Assembly (NCBI RefSeq): GCF_011947285.1 | Contig: NZ_JAAOZT010000002.1 | Span: 806,001 to 870,000, forward strand | DNA: 64,000 bases | Direction: 5' to 3' | Source: Glaciimonas immobilis | Lineage (GTDB): Bacteria; Pseudomonadota; Gammaproteobacteria; Burkholderiales; Burkholderiaceae_D | In this document: piece after piece, positions 56,069-64,000 of the stretch | Position numbering within the stretch: the stretch's first letter is position 1 | Layout: every line of letters begins with the position of its first letter | The notes under the pieces: model-generated | What the model saw: the letters and a program-made list of their open reading frames with translations, nothing else | The model's database searches: none | What the model was told of the DNA's origin: nothing | Position numbers and translations under genes: made by a program

Positions 56069-56461
56069 ATGCTTGAAATGGCTAATTTTCAATTTAATCA
56101 GGCAGCACTGATTTCATCGATTGCTCACGCGTCCACGGAGGAACTTGACGCATTAGACTTTGGCGTGATTGGCTTCGACCGAGCGGGCGTTGTCCACCGC
56201 TACAACGTTTATGAAGCCAAATTGGCTGGGCTTCGCGCAGACAATATAAGAGGTGCGCTATTGTTTATCAACGTAGCGCCCTGTATGAATAACTTTATGG
56301 TCGCACGACGTTTCGAAGATGCGCAAAAAAAGCACACTCCCCTGGATATGGTTATCGATTACGTCCTCACTTTACGCATGCGACCGGTTCAGGTAAAACT
56401 CCGGCTTTTGTCTAGTCCGGACCTGGACCTTCAGTTCATTCTGGTACAACGCGCTCTATGA
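56069..56461 (+). CDS. Photoactive-yellow-protein-like PAS sensor
   Basis: A 130-aa single PAS domain that aligns along its whole length with photoactive yellow protein (125 aa). Key positions are kept: Y45 and E49 (Tyr42 and Glu46 of PYP, the chromophore hydrogen-bond pair) in HRYNVYEAK, and C72 (Cys69, the p-coumarate attachment site) in NVAPCMNN. Thr50 and Arg52 of PYP are replaced by A53 and L55. The tail RMRPVQVKLRLL and ILVQR follow the PYP strands. If it binds p-coumaric acid it would be a blue-light sensor; that is not shown. GGAG lies 6 bases before the ATG. It overlaps the diguanylate cyclase by four bases. No tyrosine ammonia lyase or ligase is nearby. Confidence 0.82.
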   Translation: MLEMANFQFNQAALISSIAHASTEELDALDFGVIGFDRAGVVHRYNVYEAKLAGLRADNIRGALLFINVAPCMNNFMVARRFEDAQKKHTPLDMVIDYVLTLRMRPVQVKLRLLSSPDLDLQFILVQRAL

Positions 56462-57804
56462 GCGCTCATAGCGGAACGCAAGATTTGGCAGTTGAGCATG
56501 AAGCATTACTGCAATTTCTTTATCTCGCCCCAGTTGGCCTCGTGCAAACCAGTGCCGCCGGTGAGGTTGAGCTCATGAATCCCTTATCGGCGCAATTGTT
56601 AATGCCTCTTTCTAAAGACGGCGGCCTGGCTAACCTTTTTAAAGTCCTCGAATCAGTCGCCCCCGAATTACGGGGCATGGCGGAAGATTTTATATCACCG
56701 CAGGGCGCAATTTGCGAGGGATTCAGGGCGCAACTAACGGGAGGAATTCGTGGTAAGGAAGAGCCCAAAATGCTTGGAATAAGTTTAATCAAACTGGCTC
56801 CAGACCGACTTATGGCAGTTCTCACAGATATGACACAGGTAATAGCGCAGGAGCGCCAATTAAAGTACAACACCGCCTGGCTCAACGCGATCACTGCCGG
56901 TGTCACTGATTACGCGTTGATGAGCCTGGATCACGATGGACGCATTCAGGAATGGAACCCAAGCATAGGAAGGGTGACGAAATTTACCGCAAAGGAAGTC
57001 GTGGGGAAATATTTTTCGGTCTTTTATAAAGATCAAGGCATTTCCATTGACCGCATGACAGACTACCTAAGAGAGGCCGACGAAGACGGCTGGAGTTTAA
57101 GCGAAGGCTGGCGCATGAAAGGCGATGGCTCCCGCTTCTGGAGCAGTAGCATGATCGTGCCCATTGAGGAGATGGTAGCCGAAACCGGTGGCGGCGCGCC
57201 TTCTGTATTACAGGAAGAAAAGCGCTACGCATTGATCATAAGAGACATTACCGCTCGTACGCGCGACGCCGGCGCCCGACTAAACGCCATGTCGACCGAT
57301 TATTTGACGGGGATCGCGAATCGGCGTACGCTTTTTGAATCCGCTGAACTTGAATTGAAGCGCTGGCATCGGCATCCTCGCCCGCTCTCATTGATGATTA
57401 TCGATGCGGACTTTTTCAAAAAGGTCAACGACACCTATGGTCATGCTGCAGGCGATCTGGTGCTCTGCGACCTTGCCTCCGCGTTGGGGGAGTCCATGCG
57501 TGAAATTGATACGGTTTCGCGCATTGGCGGCGAAGAGTTTGCCGCGTTGCTACCTTCAACCGATAGTGAAGGTGCTTTCCAGTTAGCGGAACGCTTCCGT
57601 AAGCGGGTCGAGGCAGCATGCGTTACATTTGAAGGTGGCGAAATAAAATATACGATCAGCATCGGTATCAGCGTGATGGACGAATCGGTGCGCGGCTTCG
57701 ACGATTTATTGGCGCGTGCCGATACAGCGCTTTATATTGCGAAAGAAACGGGACGTAACAAGGTGGAAATCTGGAATGGTCTAAAGCGCGCATTGCGGAC
57801 TTGA
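56458..57804 (+). CDS. PAS-GGDEF diguanylate cyclase
   Basis: A 448-aa cytoplasmic protein without membrane segments. Residues about 15-130 and 140-265 are two PAS-like domains (FLYLAPVGLVQTSAAGEVEL; LMSLDHDGRIQEWNPSI with KFTAKEVVGKYFSVFYKD). The GGDEF domain begins with DYLTGIANRR at 281 and has an intact GGEEF at 357-361 plus the inhibitory-site RxxD at 348-351, five residues upstream. So it should make cyclic di-GMP from GTP under product inhibition. No EAL domain is present. Its start overlaps the PYP-like gene (ATGA), so the two proteins are made together and probably act together. Confidence 0.92.
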   Translation: MSAHSGTQDLAVEHEALLQFLYLAPVGLVQTSAAGEVELMNPLSAQLLMPLSKDGGLANLFKVLESVAPELRGMAEDFISPQGAICEGFRAQLTGGIRGKEEPKMLGISLIKLAPDRLMAVLTDMTQVIAQERQLKYNTAWLNAITAGVTDYALMSLDHDGRIQEWNPSIGRVTKFTAKEVVGKYFSVFYKDQGISIDRMTDYLREADEDGWSLSEGWRMKGDGSRFWSSSMIVPIEEMVAETGGGAPSVLQEEKRYALIIRDITARTRDAGARLNAMSTDYLTGIANRRTLFESAELELKRWHRHPRPLSLMIIDADFFKKVNDTYGHAAGDLVLCDLASALGESMREIDTVSRIGGEEFAALLPSTDSEGAFQLAERFRKRVEAACVTFEGGEIKYTISIGISVMDESVRGFDDLLARADTALYIAKETGRNKVEIWNGLKRALRT

Positions 57805-57910
57805 CCCCTGCATTCGTCCCAACGTCAGGTATCAGGCTCCGCGCACCAAGTAGTCGATACCCAGTTTCAGCAAGCGGTTTTTATCGCTTTTTCACTTTCT
57901 TTCTGACCAT

Positions 57911-58726
57911 ATGACCAATGACGTAAAAAGTAACATAATTAGCGCAGGCAATAGCCCAAAACATACAACTGAAACCGTCACCAGCGTGCATTATTGGACC
58001 AAGACGTTGCTGTCATTCAGATGTACGCGTCCGCCGGGCTATCAATTCACCCCCGGTCAGTTTGCGCGCCTTGGACTCGTGACCGAGAGTGGTGAGATTG
58101 TGTCGCGCGCCTACTCGGTGACATCTGCTCCAAACGAAACTGAGCTTGAGTTCTTTCTTATTCTGGTACCGAACGGCCCTTTTTCTGCGCTGATGTGCAA
58201 TCTGCGTTCTGGAGACCAGATATTCGTGGAAAAATTCAGTTATGGATTCATGACCACAGATCGATTCGTTGACGGTGAAGACCTCTGGATGCTGGCCACC
58301 GGCACCGGACTTGGACCCTTCATCTCCATTTTGCAAGATCCGTCGGTATGGAAAAGATTCCGCAACCTGGTGCTGGTGCATTGCGTGCGAAACACTGAAG
58401 AATTGGCTTATCAGCCGTTATTGCAGAGTTTGCCGCAACGTCCTGCCTTAGCGGAAGGTGGTGCGCAGTTGGTTTTAATTCCTGCAACCACACGAGACAC
58501 CGACACGACAGGTCCGCGTCATTTACATGCACGCATCACGACTATCCTGGAAAATGGCGCACTTGAAAGTACCGCAGGACGTCCGATCACCGTCGACTCC
58601 TCCCGCGTAATGATCTGTGGCAATCCAGACATGATAACGGCAACCAGAAATATCCTCTATCAACGTGGCATGCGACCTTGCCGCAAGGCTGTTCCCGGGC
58701 AATTTGTGACTGAAGACTATTGGTGA
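57911..58726 (+). CDS. fpr: Ferredoxin-NADP reductase (stand-alone)
   Basis: A 271-aa FAD enzyme of the bacterial Fpr class. FAD motif RAYSVTSAPNETELEF, NADP motif ATGTGLGPFISILQD, a second nucleotide segment VMICGNPDMI, and the C-terminal GQFVTEDYW with the terminal aromatic that stacks on the flavin in this class. It equilibrates NADPH with ferredoxin or flavodoxin. It lies alone, downstream of the diguanylate cyclase by 106 bases, and is the more typical housekeeping form compared with the copy at 22611-23399. Confidence 0.9.
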   Translation: MTNDVKSNIISAGNSPKHTTETVTSVHYWTKTLLSFRCTRPPGYQFTPGQFARLGLVTESGEIVSRAYSVTSAPNETELEFFLILVPNGPFSALMCNLRSGDQIFVEKFSYGFMTTDRFVDGEDLWMLATGTGLGPFISILQDPSVWKRFRNLVLVHCVRNTEELAYQPLLQSLPQRPALAEGGAQLVLIPATTRDTDTTGPRHLHARITTILENGALESTAGRPITVDSSRVMICGNPDMITATRNILYQRGMRPCRKAVPGQFVTEDYW

Positions 58727-59124
58727 AATATAGCCTGTTAGCCATCCCACCGCTGCCCTTGTCTTTAAGTGTTAGCGCACCTCTTGTTTCATCATCGCCC
58801 CGCCATGTAAGTGCGTTCAAAATATAGTTTCTTGTGGCAACGTCTGAGGACGGCATTCCAAAAATCATTCACCTGTAGATTATTTTTGTGTCCTTTTTAG
58901 TCGCGTTTGCTCTCACCAAATCAAGCGCCCCTCCCCTACAACGCAGGCAGAGAATCTGATTAGCCCAGCGCATTCTAATCCTCGGCACCCCTCGTGGATC
59001 TGCTCCTGCCGCAAAATGGACCTTTTTTGCAGGCCTGCCCTCAGCTTCGCAGACTATGCTCTACACCTATATCCTGCCCCGAGGTGCATTCTGCATGCCA
59101 CCCTTTCCCGTGGTTTCGTATTAA
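58727..59124. other. Intergenic region, no gene seen
   Basis: This 398-bp stretch between fpr and the decayed repeat-protein gene holds only short unsupported frames. It may contain the old promoter of that gene. Confidence 0.35.
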
Positions 59125-60483
59125 CCTAATTCCCCCACGAAAATAAAAGCGCTATTTTTAAAATTGGTGCCTGAAGGCATTGCGGAATACCTCATACAGC
59201 ACGAAGGAAATATCCAAAAATTATCGATGTATGAGCGTCGTTTAATACTTTCAGAGGCACTAGCGCAAAATTTAAAATTAGGAGAAAATTCCCCCCTATC
59301 TAATTACAGCCCGTCCCGCAGCGACCCGGTTTCCCACTCCATGCGTCGTGCTGAAAATGTGTTCGAAGAGCGCTATGGAAATCCTTGAATCTAAAGATAT
59401 GTATAACACTCCCCTCTTGGTTACCGCGATGCAAACCGGAGTGGACGCCAATGCGATCGCTGTCTCTCTCGATATATTAAAGGAAGCCTCGGTCCAAAAT
59501 TTGATATCGGCACTAAATCTTACGCAAATTTTGAATAGCAAAAATGCTGGTTTATCCGCTTTCAACATCGCTATCGGGCGTGGGGACGCGCTACAAGTTA
59601 ACATGTAAATCGAAAAAGTGTTGGCGCTTGGGCAGGGGGAACGTCCACTTTTGACCCCAGCACAGATTTTTGATTGTCTGGCTGGGGTTTCAGACGAAGG
59701 CAAGTGCGCTTTGGCAAAAGCATACGGTGAAGGCCACGCAGAACTAAGGCGTATTTTTTGCGAGGCACTATTGGATGAAAATAAATCGCATGCCCTCACG
59801 CCGTTACAACGATTTCGACTTTTATTTGGCACCTGCACCAATCGCACATCTGCTGCGAGCAACGCATTTTTGGAAGGACAGGCTGGTCCGATGCAGGTGT
59901 TTTGCGACATTTTTCTTAATGAAGATAACCCGACTTCTTAAACAGTGACGAGCGCACGCAATTTTTAATGGGGGCGTTAAATGAGCGTACACCTTTCATA
60001 CTATTGTTAACGGTCGGAGCAAGAGCGGGATTTTCCAGTCCGATTCGGGTATTTTGCAGTGTACTTGTCCGTCAGGCAGAACAAAAAAACTCACGTCGCA
60101 AGCAACTTTTAAAATTCTGTCCGGCAAAGGGAGCGACGGGTCCAGCGCTTTACGAGGCGCTCTGGAAGCCAGGGCAATGGAGACAGTGAAGATATTGGCC
60201 GAGGTTTTTTTACAGTTGTATAAAGGCGATATTTTTGACGCTGATCAGGTTAGGAAATATCTATGCGACGGGATTGAATATTGCCGAAGCGAAGAGAAGC
60301 AGGTACACGATTTTGACCAATTGAAGTCGACGCATTCCGTGAGGTGGTAGACGCTTGGGATGCCTTGTCAAGCGCTTGATTAAAGAGGCGTCAACATCAC
60401 TTATTGAGGACGATTTTGTAGGTGCTGTAAATACTATAAAACCCTCTAGCTCCGAACCTGAAAACCCTATTGCTTTGGATTAA
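59125..60483 (+). pseudogene. Decayed gene for a helical-repeat protein
   Basis: Open pieces in three frames join into one former protein of about 450 aa. Frame one (59125-59388) gives VPEGIAEYLIQHEGNIQKL and MYERRLILSEALAQ. A shift near 59345 leads to a second frame running to 59941 with one nonsense codon at 59606. Later shifts lead to pieces ending at 60350 and at a final stop at 60481-60483 (EASTSLIEDDF, ending NPIALD). At least three units of about 45 residues repeat the pattern LT-(Q)-F--L-G------AL--A---GHAE----FCE-LL: LTPAQIFDCLAGVSDEGK, LTPLQRFRLLFGTCTN and LTSQATFKILSGKGSD begin them. The pattern is ankyrin- or effector-like. I cannot name the family. Confidence 0.65.
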
Positions 60484-60501
60484 ATGGTTTCAGATGGCGG
60501 C

Positions 60502-60548
60502 CCGGCATTTTGAACTATAAAGTTGAACGTTATAGTTCAAAATGCCGG
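60502..60548. repeat. Perfect 19-bp hairpin after the decayed gene
   Basis: Arms at 60502-60520 (CCGGCATTTTGAACTATAA) and 60530-60548 are exact reverse complements around a 9-base loop. It begins 18 bases after the pseudogene stop. There is no T-run, so it is either an unusual transcript end or a relic of a small inverted-repeat element. Confidence 0.93.
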
Positions 60549-60588
60549 TAGAGTTATAAGTCGAATCTCAGTACAAAAGTTAGCAGGT

Positions 60589-60624
60589 GCAAGAATTGAG
60601 GCAAGAATTGAGGCAAGAATTGAG
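60589..60624. repeat. Three tandem copies of GCAAGAATTGAG
   Basis: A 12-bp unit occurs three times head to tail without mismatch, 75 bases before the selO start codon. It is in the likely selO promoter or leader and could change copy number by slippage. Confidence 0.95.
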
Positions 60625-60699
60625 AATGGTTGAAAACGACATCCGCGATCTCTGTCAAAATACGGCATGAAACCACATTTTGACCACGAAGGAACCTGC

Positions 60700-62202
60700 A
60701 TGTCTGACTCAACGGTAAACACTAGAAAAGAAGCATTTATCGACCTTTCTGTTAGTAACGGATTTGCAGCATTACCGTCGAATTTTTATACGAGACTGAT
60801 GCCGACGCCGGTGCCCGCGCCCTATCTGGTTGACGCGAATCCTGCAGCAGGCGCTATGATTGGCCTTAATCACGCTGCGTTTTCCTCAAAAGAATTTATT
60901 GAAACTTTTTCCGGCAATCAACTGCTGGATGACTCACAACCACTGGCTGCGGTGTACTCGGGCCATCAATTTGGACAATGGGCAGGGCAGTTAGGCGACG
61001 GACGGGCGATATTGTTGGGCGATACACCCGCACAAGACGGCAGTGCTGGTCGCATCGAACTACAACTAAAAGGTGCAGGGGCAACGCCTTACTCGCGCAT
61101 GGGTGATGGTCGTGCGGTATTGCGTTCATCAATTCGCGAGTATCTATGCTCGGAAGCCATGGCCGCGCTCCACATTCCGACATCGCGTGCTTTAAGTGTT
61201 ATCGGCTCCGATCAATTTATTATGCGAGAAACGCCAGAAACGACCGCTGTGGTGACGCGGCTAGCGCCAAGTTTCGTGCGCTTTGGCTCATTTGAACATT
61301 GGTTTTATAACAAGCAATATGACTCACTAAGAATTTTGGCCGACTATGTGATTGCGCAATTTTATCCAGAACTAGTGGCCAGCGAAAATCGCTACCACGA
61401 CTTGTTGGTCGAAGTGACCAAGCGCACCGCGCACCTTATAGCGCAATGGCAGGCAGTCGGATTTATGCATGGCGTTATGAATACCGATAATATGTCGATC
61501 CTGGGCCTTACATTAGACTACGGTCCGTTCGGATTTATGGAGGCCTACGATCCTCGTCATATCTGTAATCACACCGATCAACAAGGACGCTATGCTTATA
61601 ATATGCAACCGCAAATTGGCCATTGGAACTGTTACGCCTTAGGCCAGACTTTATTGCCATTAATTGGCAGCGTCGAAGAGACCGAAGATGCACTGAAAGA
61701 TTATCAACTTCAATACACACAAAAGTTTGATGAATTAATGCATGCAAAGCTAGGCCTATGCACTGCTCAAGCGGAAGACGCCAAGTTATTCGATACGTTG
61801 TTTGCGTTAATGCAAGCTAACCATACTGATTTCACCCTATTCTTTCGTAAGCTAGGCGAGTTAAAATGTGCGCGTCCAGAAACCGATGCGATATTACGGG
61901 ATCTATTTATAGACCGCGCCGGTTTTGACGCTTGGGCGATACAATATAGAATCCGATTGATAGCCGAAAATAGCCAGGACGAGATTCGTCGCCTTGAAAT
62001 GCACCAAACCAACCCCAAATATATTCTGCGTAATTATTTGGCGCAGGTGGCTATCGAAAAAGCACAGAACAAAGATTACTCCGAAGTCGGAAAGTTACTG
62101 CACATTTTACAGCGGCCATTTGATGAGCAGCCTGAGCATGAGCATTATGCTGCGCTGCCGCCAGATTGGGCAAACGGACTGGAAGTGAGTTGTTCTTCAT
62201 AA
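60700..62202 (+). CDS. selO: Protein adenylyltransferase SelO (YdiU)
   Basis: A 500-aa pseudokinase-fold enzyme that transfers AMP to Ser, Thr or Tyr of target proteins, including redox proteins, in response to oxidative stress. Family blocks are YSGHQFGQWAGQLGDGRA, IELQLKGAGATPYSRMGDGR (ATP-binding lysine), HGVMNTDNMSILGLTLDYGP (catalytic loop) and FMEAYDP. It ends EVSCSS: the cysteine takes the place of selenocysteine in eukaryotic SelO and can form the regulatory disulfide. I chose the ATG at 60700 (MSDSTVN), which has AAGGA about 7 bases upstream. msrB follows after 139 bases. Confidence 0.94.
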   Translation: MSDSTVNTRKEAFIDLSVSNGFAALPSNFYTRLMPTPVPAPYLVDANPAAGAMIGLNHAAFSSKEFIETFSGNQLLDDSQPLAAVYSGHQFGQWAGQLGDGRAILLGDTPAQDGSAGRIELQLKGAGATPYSRMGDGRAVLRSSIREYLCSEAMAALHIPTSRALSVIGSDQFIMRETPETTAVVTRLAPSFVRFGSFEHWFYNKQYDSLRILADYVIAQFYPELVASENRYHDLLVEVTKRTAHLIAQWQAVGFMHGVMNTDNMSILGLTLDYGPFGFMEAYDPRHICNHTDQQGRYAYNMQPQIGHWNCYALGQTLLPLIGSVEETEDALKDYQLQYTQKFDELMHAKLGLCTAQAEDAKLFDTLFALMQANHTDFTLFFRKLGELKCARPETDAILRDLFIDRAGFDAWAIQYRIRLIAENSQDEIRRLEMHQTNPKYILRNYLAQVAIEKAQNKDYSEVGKLLHILQRPFDEQPEHEHYAALPPDWANGLEVSCSS

Positions 62203-62341
62203 ACATATATTTGTTTAGCAGGTGTACACGATAACGGAGTGAGCAAATTGGTTTCCTTGCATTAAGGCAAGTGGAAAAGAAAGCGCTCATACATTCTCAC
62301 AGAGACATTCAAAAACTATCCGGTAAAAATAGGAGAACACC

Positions 62342-62740
62342 ATGGGTAATACGAAAGTCACCAAGACCGAATCAGAATGGCGTGCGGCACTAGAACCGAT
62401 GGAATACGAAGTCACGCGCAAGGCAGCGACCGAGCGCGCGTTTTCGGGAAAGTTCTGGGATCATCATGATCATGGCATTTATACGTGCATCTGCTGCGAT
62501 ACGCCCCTATTTGAATCCGATGCTAAATTCGATTCCGGTTGCGGTTGGCCAAGTTATTTCAAAGCCATTAATGCAGCAAATGTCCGCGAACGGATTGACC
62601 GCGCTCATGGGATGACCCGTACCGAAATTTTATGCAACGTATGCGACGCGCATCTTGGGCACGTATTTCCTGACGGCCCTCCGCCTACCGGTTTAAGATA
62701 TTGCATTAACTCCGCCTCGCTCAGATTTGATCCAGCATGA
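62342..62740 (+). CDS. msrB: Peptide methionine-(R)-S-oxide reductase
   Basis: A 132-aa enzyme repairing methionine-R-sulfoxide in proteins, using thioredoxin. The structural zinc is held by CICC and CNVC. The substrate segment is [11 protein letters not shown], and the catalytic cysteine is in [13 protein letters not shown]. The length is that of single-domain MsrB. GGAG lies about 8 bases before the ATG. Its place next to selO joins two oxidative-stress functions. Confidence 0.95.
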   Translation: MGNTKVTKTESEWRAALEPMEYEVTRKAATERAFSGKFWDHHDHGIYTCICCDTPLFESDAKFDSGCGWPSYFKAINAANVRERIDRAHGMTRTEILCNVCDAHLGHVFPDGPPPTGLRYCINSASLRFDPA

Positions 62741-62841
62741 TTCATTGAAGTGCAATTAAGTTACGCTTTTAAGTTTATTTGATCACGTCGCGCAACTGCG
62801 TTTGTCTGAGCAAGCTCCGCACAATTACGAAAGTAAAGTCC

Positions 62842-63462
62842 ATGAAGTTTTTGTTTGACCTATTTCCGGTAATACTTTTTTTCGGTATTTTTAAGTGGGG
62901 CGAAGGCCATACCGACGCCGCGCAAGCTTTCGTCTCCCAATATTTATCTGGTTTTGTGTCAGGCGGCGTCGTTACCGCAGCGCAAGCACCAATAATATTG
63001 GCGACGGCTGTGGCCATAGTCGCCACACTGGTCCAGATCGGTTATTTGCTAAGCCGACGTAAAAAAGTAGATCCCATGCTCTGGGTCTCCCTGATAATTA
63101 TTACAGTTTTTGGCGGCGCAACTATTTACTTCCATAATGATGCGTTTATAAAATGGAAGCCTACCGTTTTGTATTGGTGTTTTGCGGCAGCACTTCTGGG
63201 TAGTCAGTTGATAATGAAAAAGAACTTGATTCGTACAATGATGGAAAAACAGATGGCCTTGCCAGAGCCAATCTGGGCCAAAGTCGGCTTCGCATGGAGC
63301 GCTTTTTTTATTTTCATGGGGCTACTAAATTTATATGTCGCGTTTAATTTCTCTCTCAATACATGGGTAAATTTCAAACTGTTTGGGGGCATGGGATTAA
63401 TGTTTGCGTTTGTGATTGGTCAGAGTCTTTTTCTCTCCAAACACATCAAGGAGCCTAAATGA
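62842..63462 (+). CDS. yciB: Inner membrane septation protein A (YciB/IspZ)
   Basis: A 206-aa integral membrane protein with five to six hydrophobic helices. It starts [20 protein letters not shown], the typical YciB opening, and contains [20 protein letters not shown] and [14 protein letters not shown], both diagnostic. It influences septation and envelope width in enterics. I chose the ATG at 62842; the longer frame would add 21 polar residues. Its stop overlaps the bolA-like gene by four bases. Confidence 0.93.
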   Translation: MKFLFDLFPVILFFGIFKWGEGHTDAAQAFVSQYLSGFVSGGVVTAAQAPIILATAVAIVATLVQIGYLLSRRKKVDPMLWVSLIIITVFGGATIYFHNDAFIKWKPTVLYWCFAAALLGSQLIMKKNLIRTMMEKQMALPEPIWAKVGFAWSAFFIFMGLLNLYVAFNFSLNTWVNFKLFGGMGLMFAFVIGQSLFLSKHIKEPK

Positions 63463-63728
63463 TGTCGCAACTAGAGGAAATTCGGGAGAGGTTGCTTGCA
63501 ACTTTTTTGCCGACGGAATGTCTACTGGAGGATGAATCGGCTATGCATGTGGGGCATGCCGGGGCGGCATCGGGCGGTAGTCATTACAGACTTAGGTTAA
63601 TTTCGACGGTTTTTGAAGGGAAAAATCGTATAAGTCGCCATCGTCTGGTGTATGATTGTTTAGATGACATGATGCAACATAAAATTCATGCCTTGGCGAT
63701 TACTGCGTTGGCGCCATCGGAGTGTTGA
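63459..63728 (+). CDS. BolA-family protein
   Basis: An 89-aa BolA/IbaG-like protein. The fold is visible in [23 protein letters not shown], then [20 protein letters not shown], with the [17 protein letters not shown] segment that holds the invariant RHR--V motif, and a C-terminal IHALAITAL helix. Such proteins bind [2Fe-2S] with monothiol glutaredoxins and affect cell shape and stress response. It starts with ATGATG inside the yciB stop, so the two are coupled. The E. coli-type bolA and IbaG cannot be told apart safely here. Confidence 0.9.
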   Translation: MMSQLEEIRERLLATFLPTECLLEDESAMHVGHAGAASGGSHYRLRLISTVFEGKNRISRHRLVYDCLDDMMQHKIHALAITALAPSEC

Positions 63729-63855
63729 ACTCTTTAAAACGCAAAACTGTAATCCTTGATGAAGTTTAGTTACATATCAATTAAAACATTCTTCTATTTC
63801 TCGCTATATTCTGTTTTATTCTTTAACAACTCCCCATACTATTTAGGATTTGAAT

Positions 63856-64000
63856 ATGACTTTTAAACCTGCTCACTTGCTGGTGGTACTTTTTGCTGCA
63901 GCCGCGTTACCCGCTTTTGCCCAGAACCTCGCCGTGGTTAATGGCAAGGCGATTCCCTCTTCCCGCGCCGACCTGATGATTTCACAAATGGCTGCGCAAG
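63856..64000 (+). CDS. Parvulin-type peptidyl-prolyl isomerase (5' part only)
   Basis: A frame of 48 codons runs off the right edge. A signal peptide (MTFKPAHLLVVLFAAAALPAFA) is followed by QNLAVVNGKAIPSSRADLMI, the start typical of PpiC/SurA-like periplasmic foldases (VNGK-I). The gene order yciB-bolA-PPIase is common in Burkholderiales and supports the call. The catalytic domain lies beyond the window. Confidence 0.78.
   Translation, partial: MTFKPAHLLVVLFAAAALPAFAQNLAVVNGKAIPSSRADLMISQMAAQ

Overview
The window looks like a chromosome segment of a betaproteobacterium of the order Burkholderiales, most likely family Oxalobacteraceae (Collimonas, Glaciimonas or Herbaspirillum-like). This rests on a gntR/sdhCDAB/sdhE/gltA/sucAB/lpdA/zapE block facing mdh, a CoA-ester lyase and acnA, on a Burkholderiales-type DUF2863 protein, on an msrB-yciB-bolA-PPIase order, and on moderate GC with Betaproteobacteria-like protein sequences. 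The species assignment is inference. I saw no rRNA, tRNA, CRISPR array, intact insertion sequence or replication origin.

1-14093 is mixed metabolism: an orphan oligopeptide-binding protein, a stress-type protein, a sugar/nucleoside-kinase-like P-loop protein facing a ROK regulator, a MaoC hydratase, ribA, a decayed azoR next to an intact pirin, the RNA helicase dbpA, a DnaQ-type exonuclease and a two-gene molybdenum hydroxylase (iorAB) closed by a strong terminator.

14364-23475 is the most striking part: a compact two-armed terpenoid island. The minus arm reads idi, (IS3 remnant), dxs, class I terpene synthase, GMC alcohol oxidoreductase. The plus arm reads ispH, ispG, ferredoxin-NADP reductase and then a 14-codon remnant of dxr. 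The arms diverge from a 208-bp spacer holding a perfect 21-bp inverted repeat. The logic is precursor boosting (Dxs, IspG, IspH, Idi), electron supply for the two iron-sulfur enzymes, cyclisation, then oxidation. No prenyl transferase is present, so GPP or FPP must come from elsewhere.

23697-30850 holds a histone-H1-like protein, exopolyphosphatase, a DinG/YoaA helicase, a small DUF465 protein, a gap of about 1 kb and an exported coiled-coil protein.

31034-53299 is the TCA-cycle block. On the minus strand are sdhCDAB-sdhE-gltA and sucA-sucB-lpdA-lipoprotein-zapE. A GntR/UTRA regulator with a palindromic candidate operator sits next to the sdh operon and faces mdh; the plus strand continues with a CitE-like lyase, a MliC-like exported protein, acnA and DUF2863.

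53300-64000 holds an IS3 remnant, a phospholipase-D-family lipoprotein, a photoactive-yellow-protein-like gene translationally coupled to a PAS-GGDEF diguanylate cyclase (a candidate light-to-c-di-GMP module), a second ferredoxin-NADP reductase, a decayed helical-repeat protein gene followed by a perfect 19-bp hairpin, then selO, msrB, yciB, bolA and the start of a parvulin-type foldase gene.
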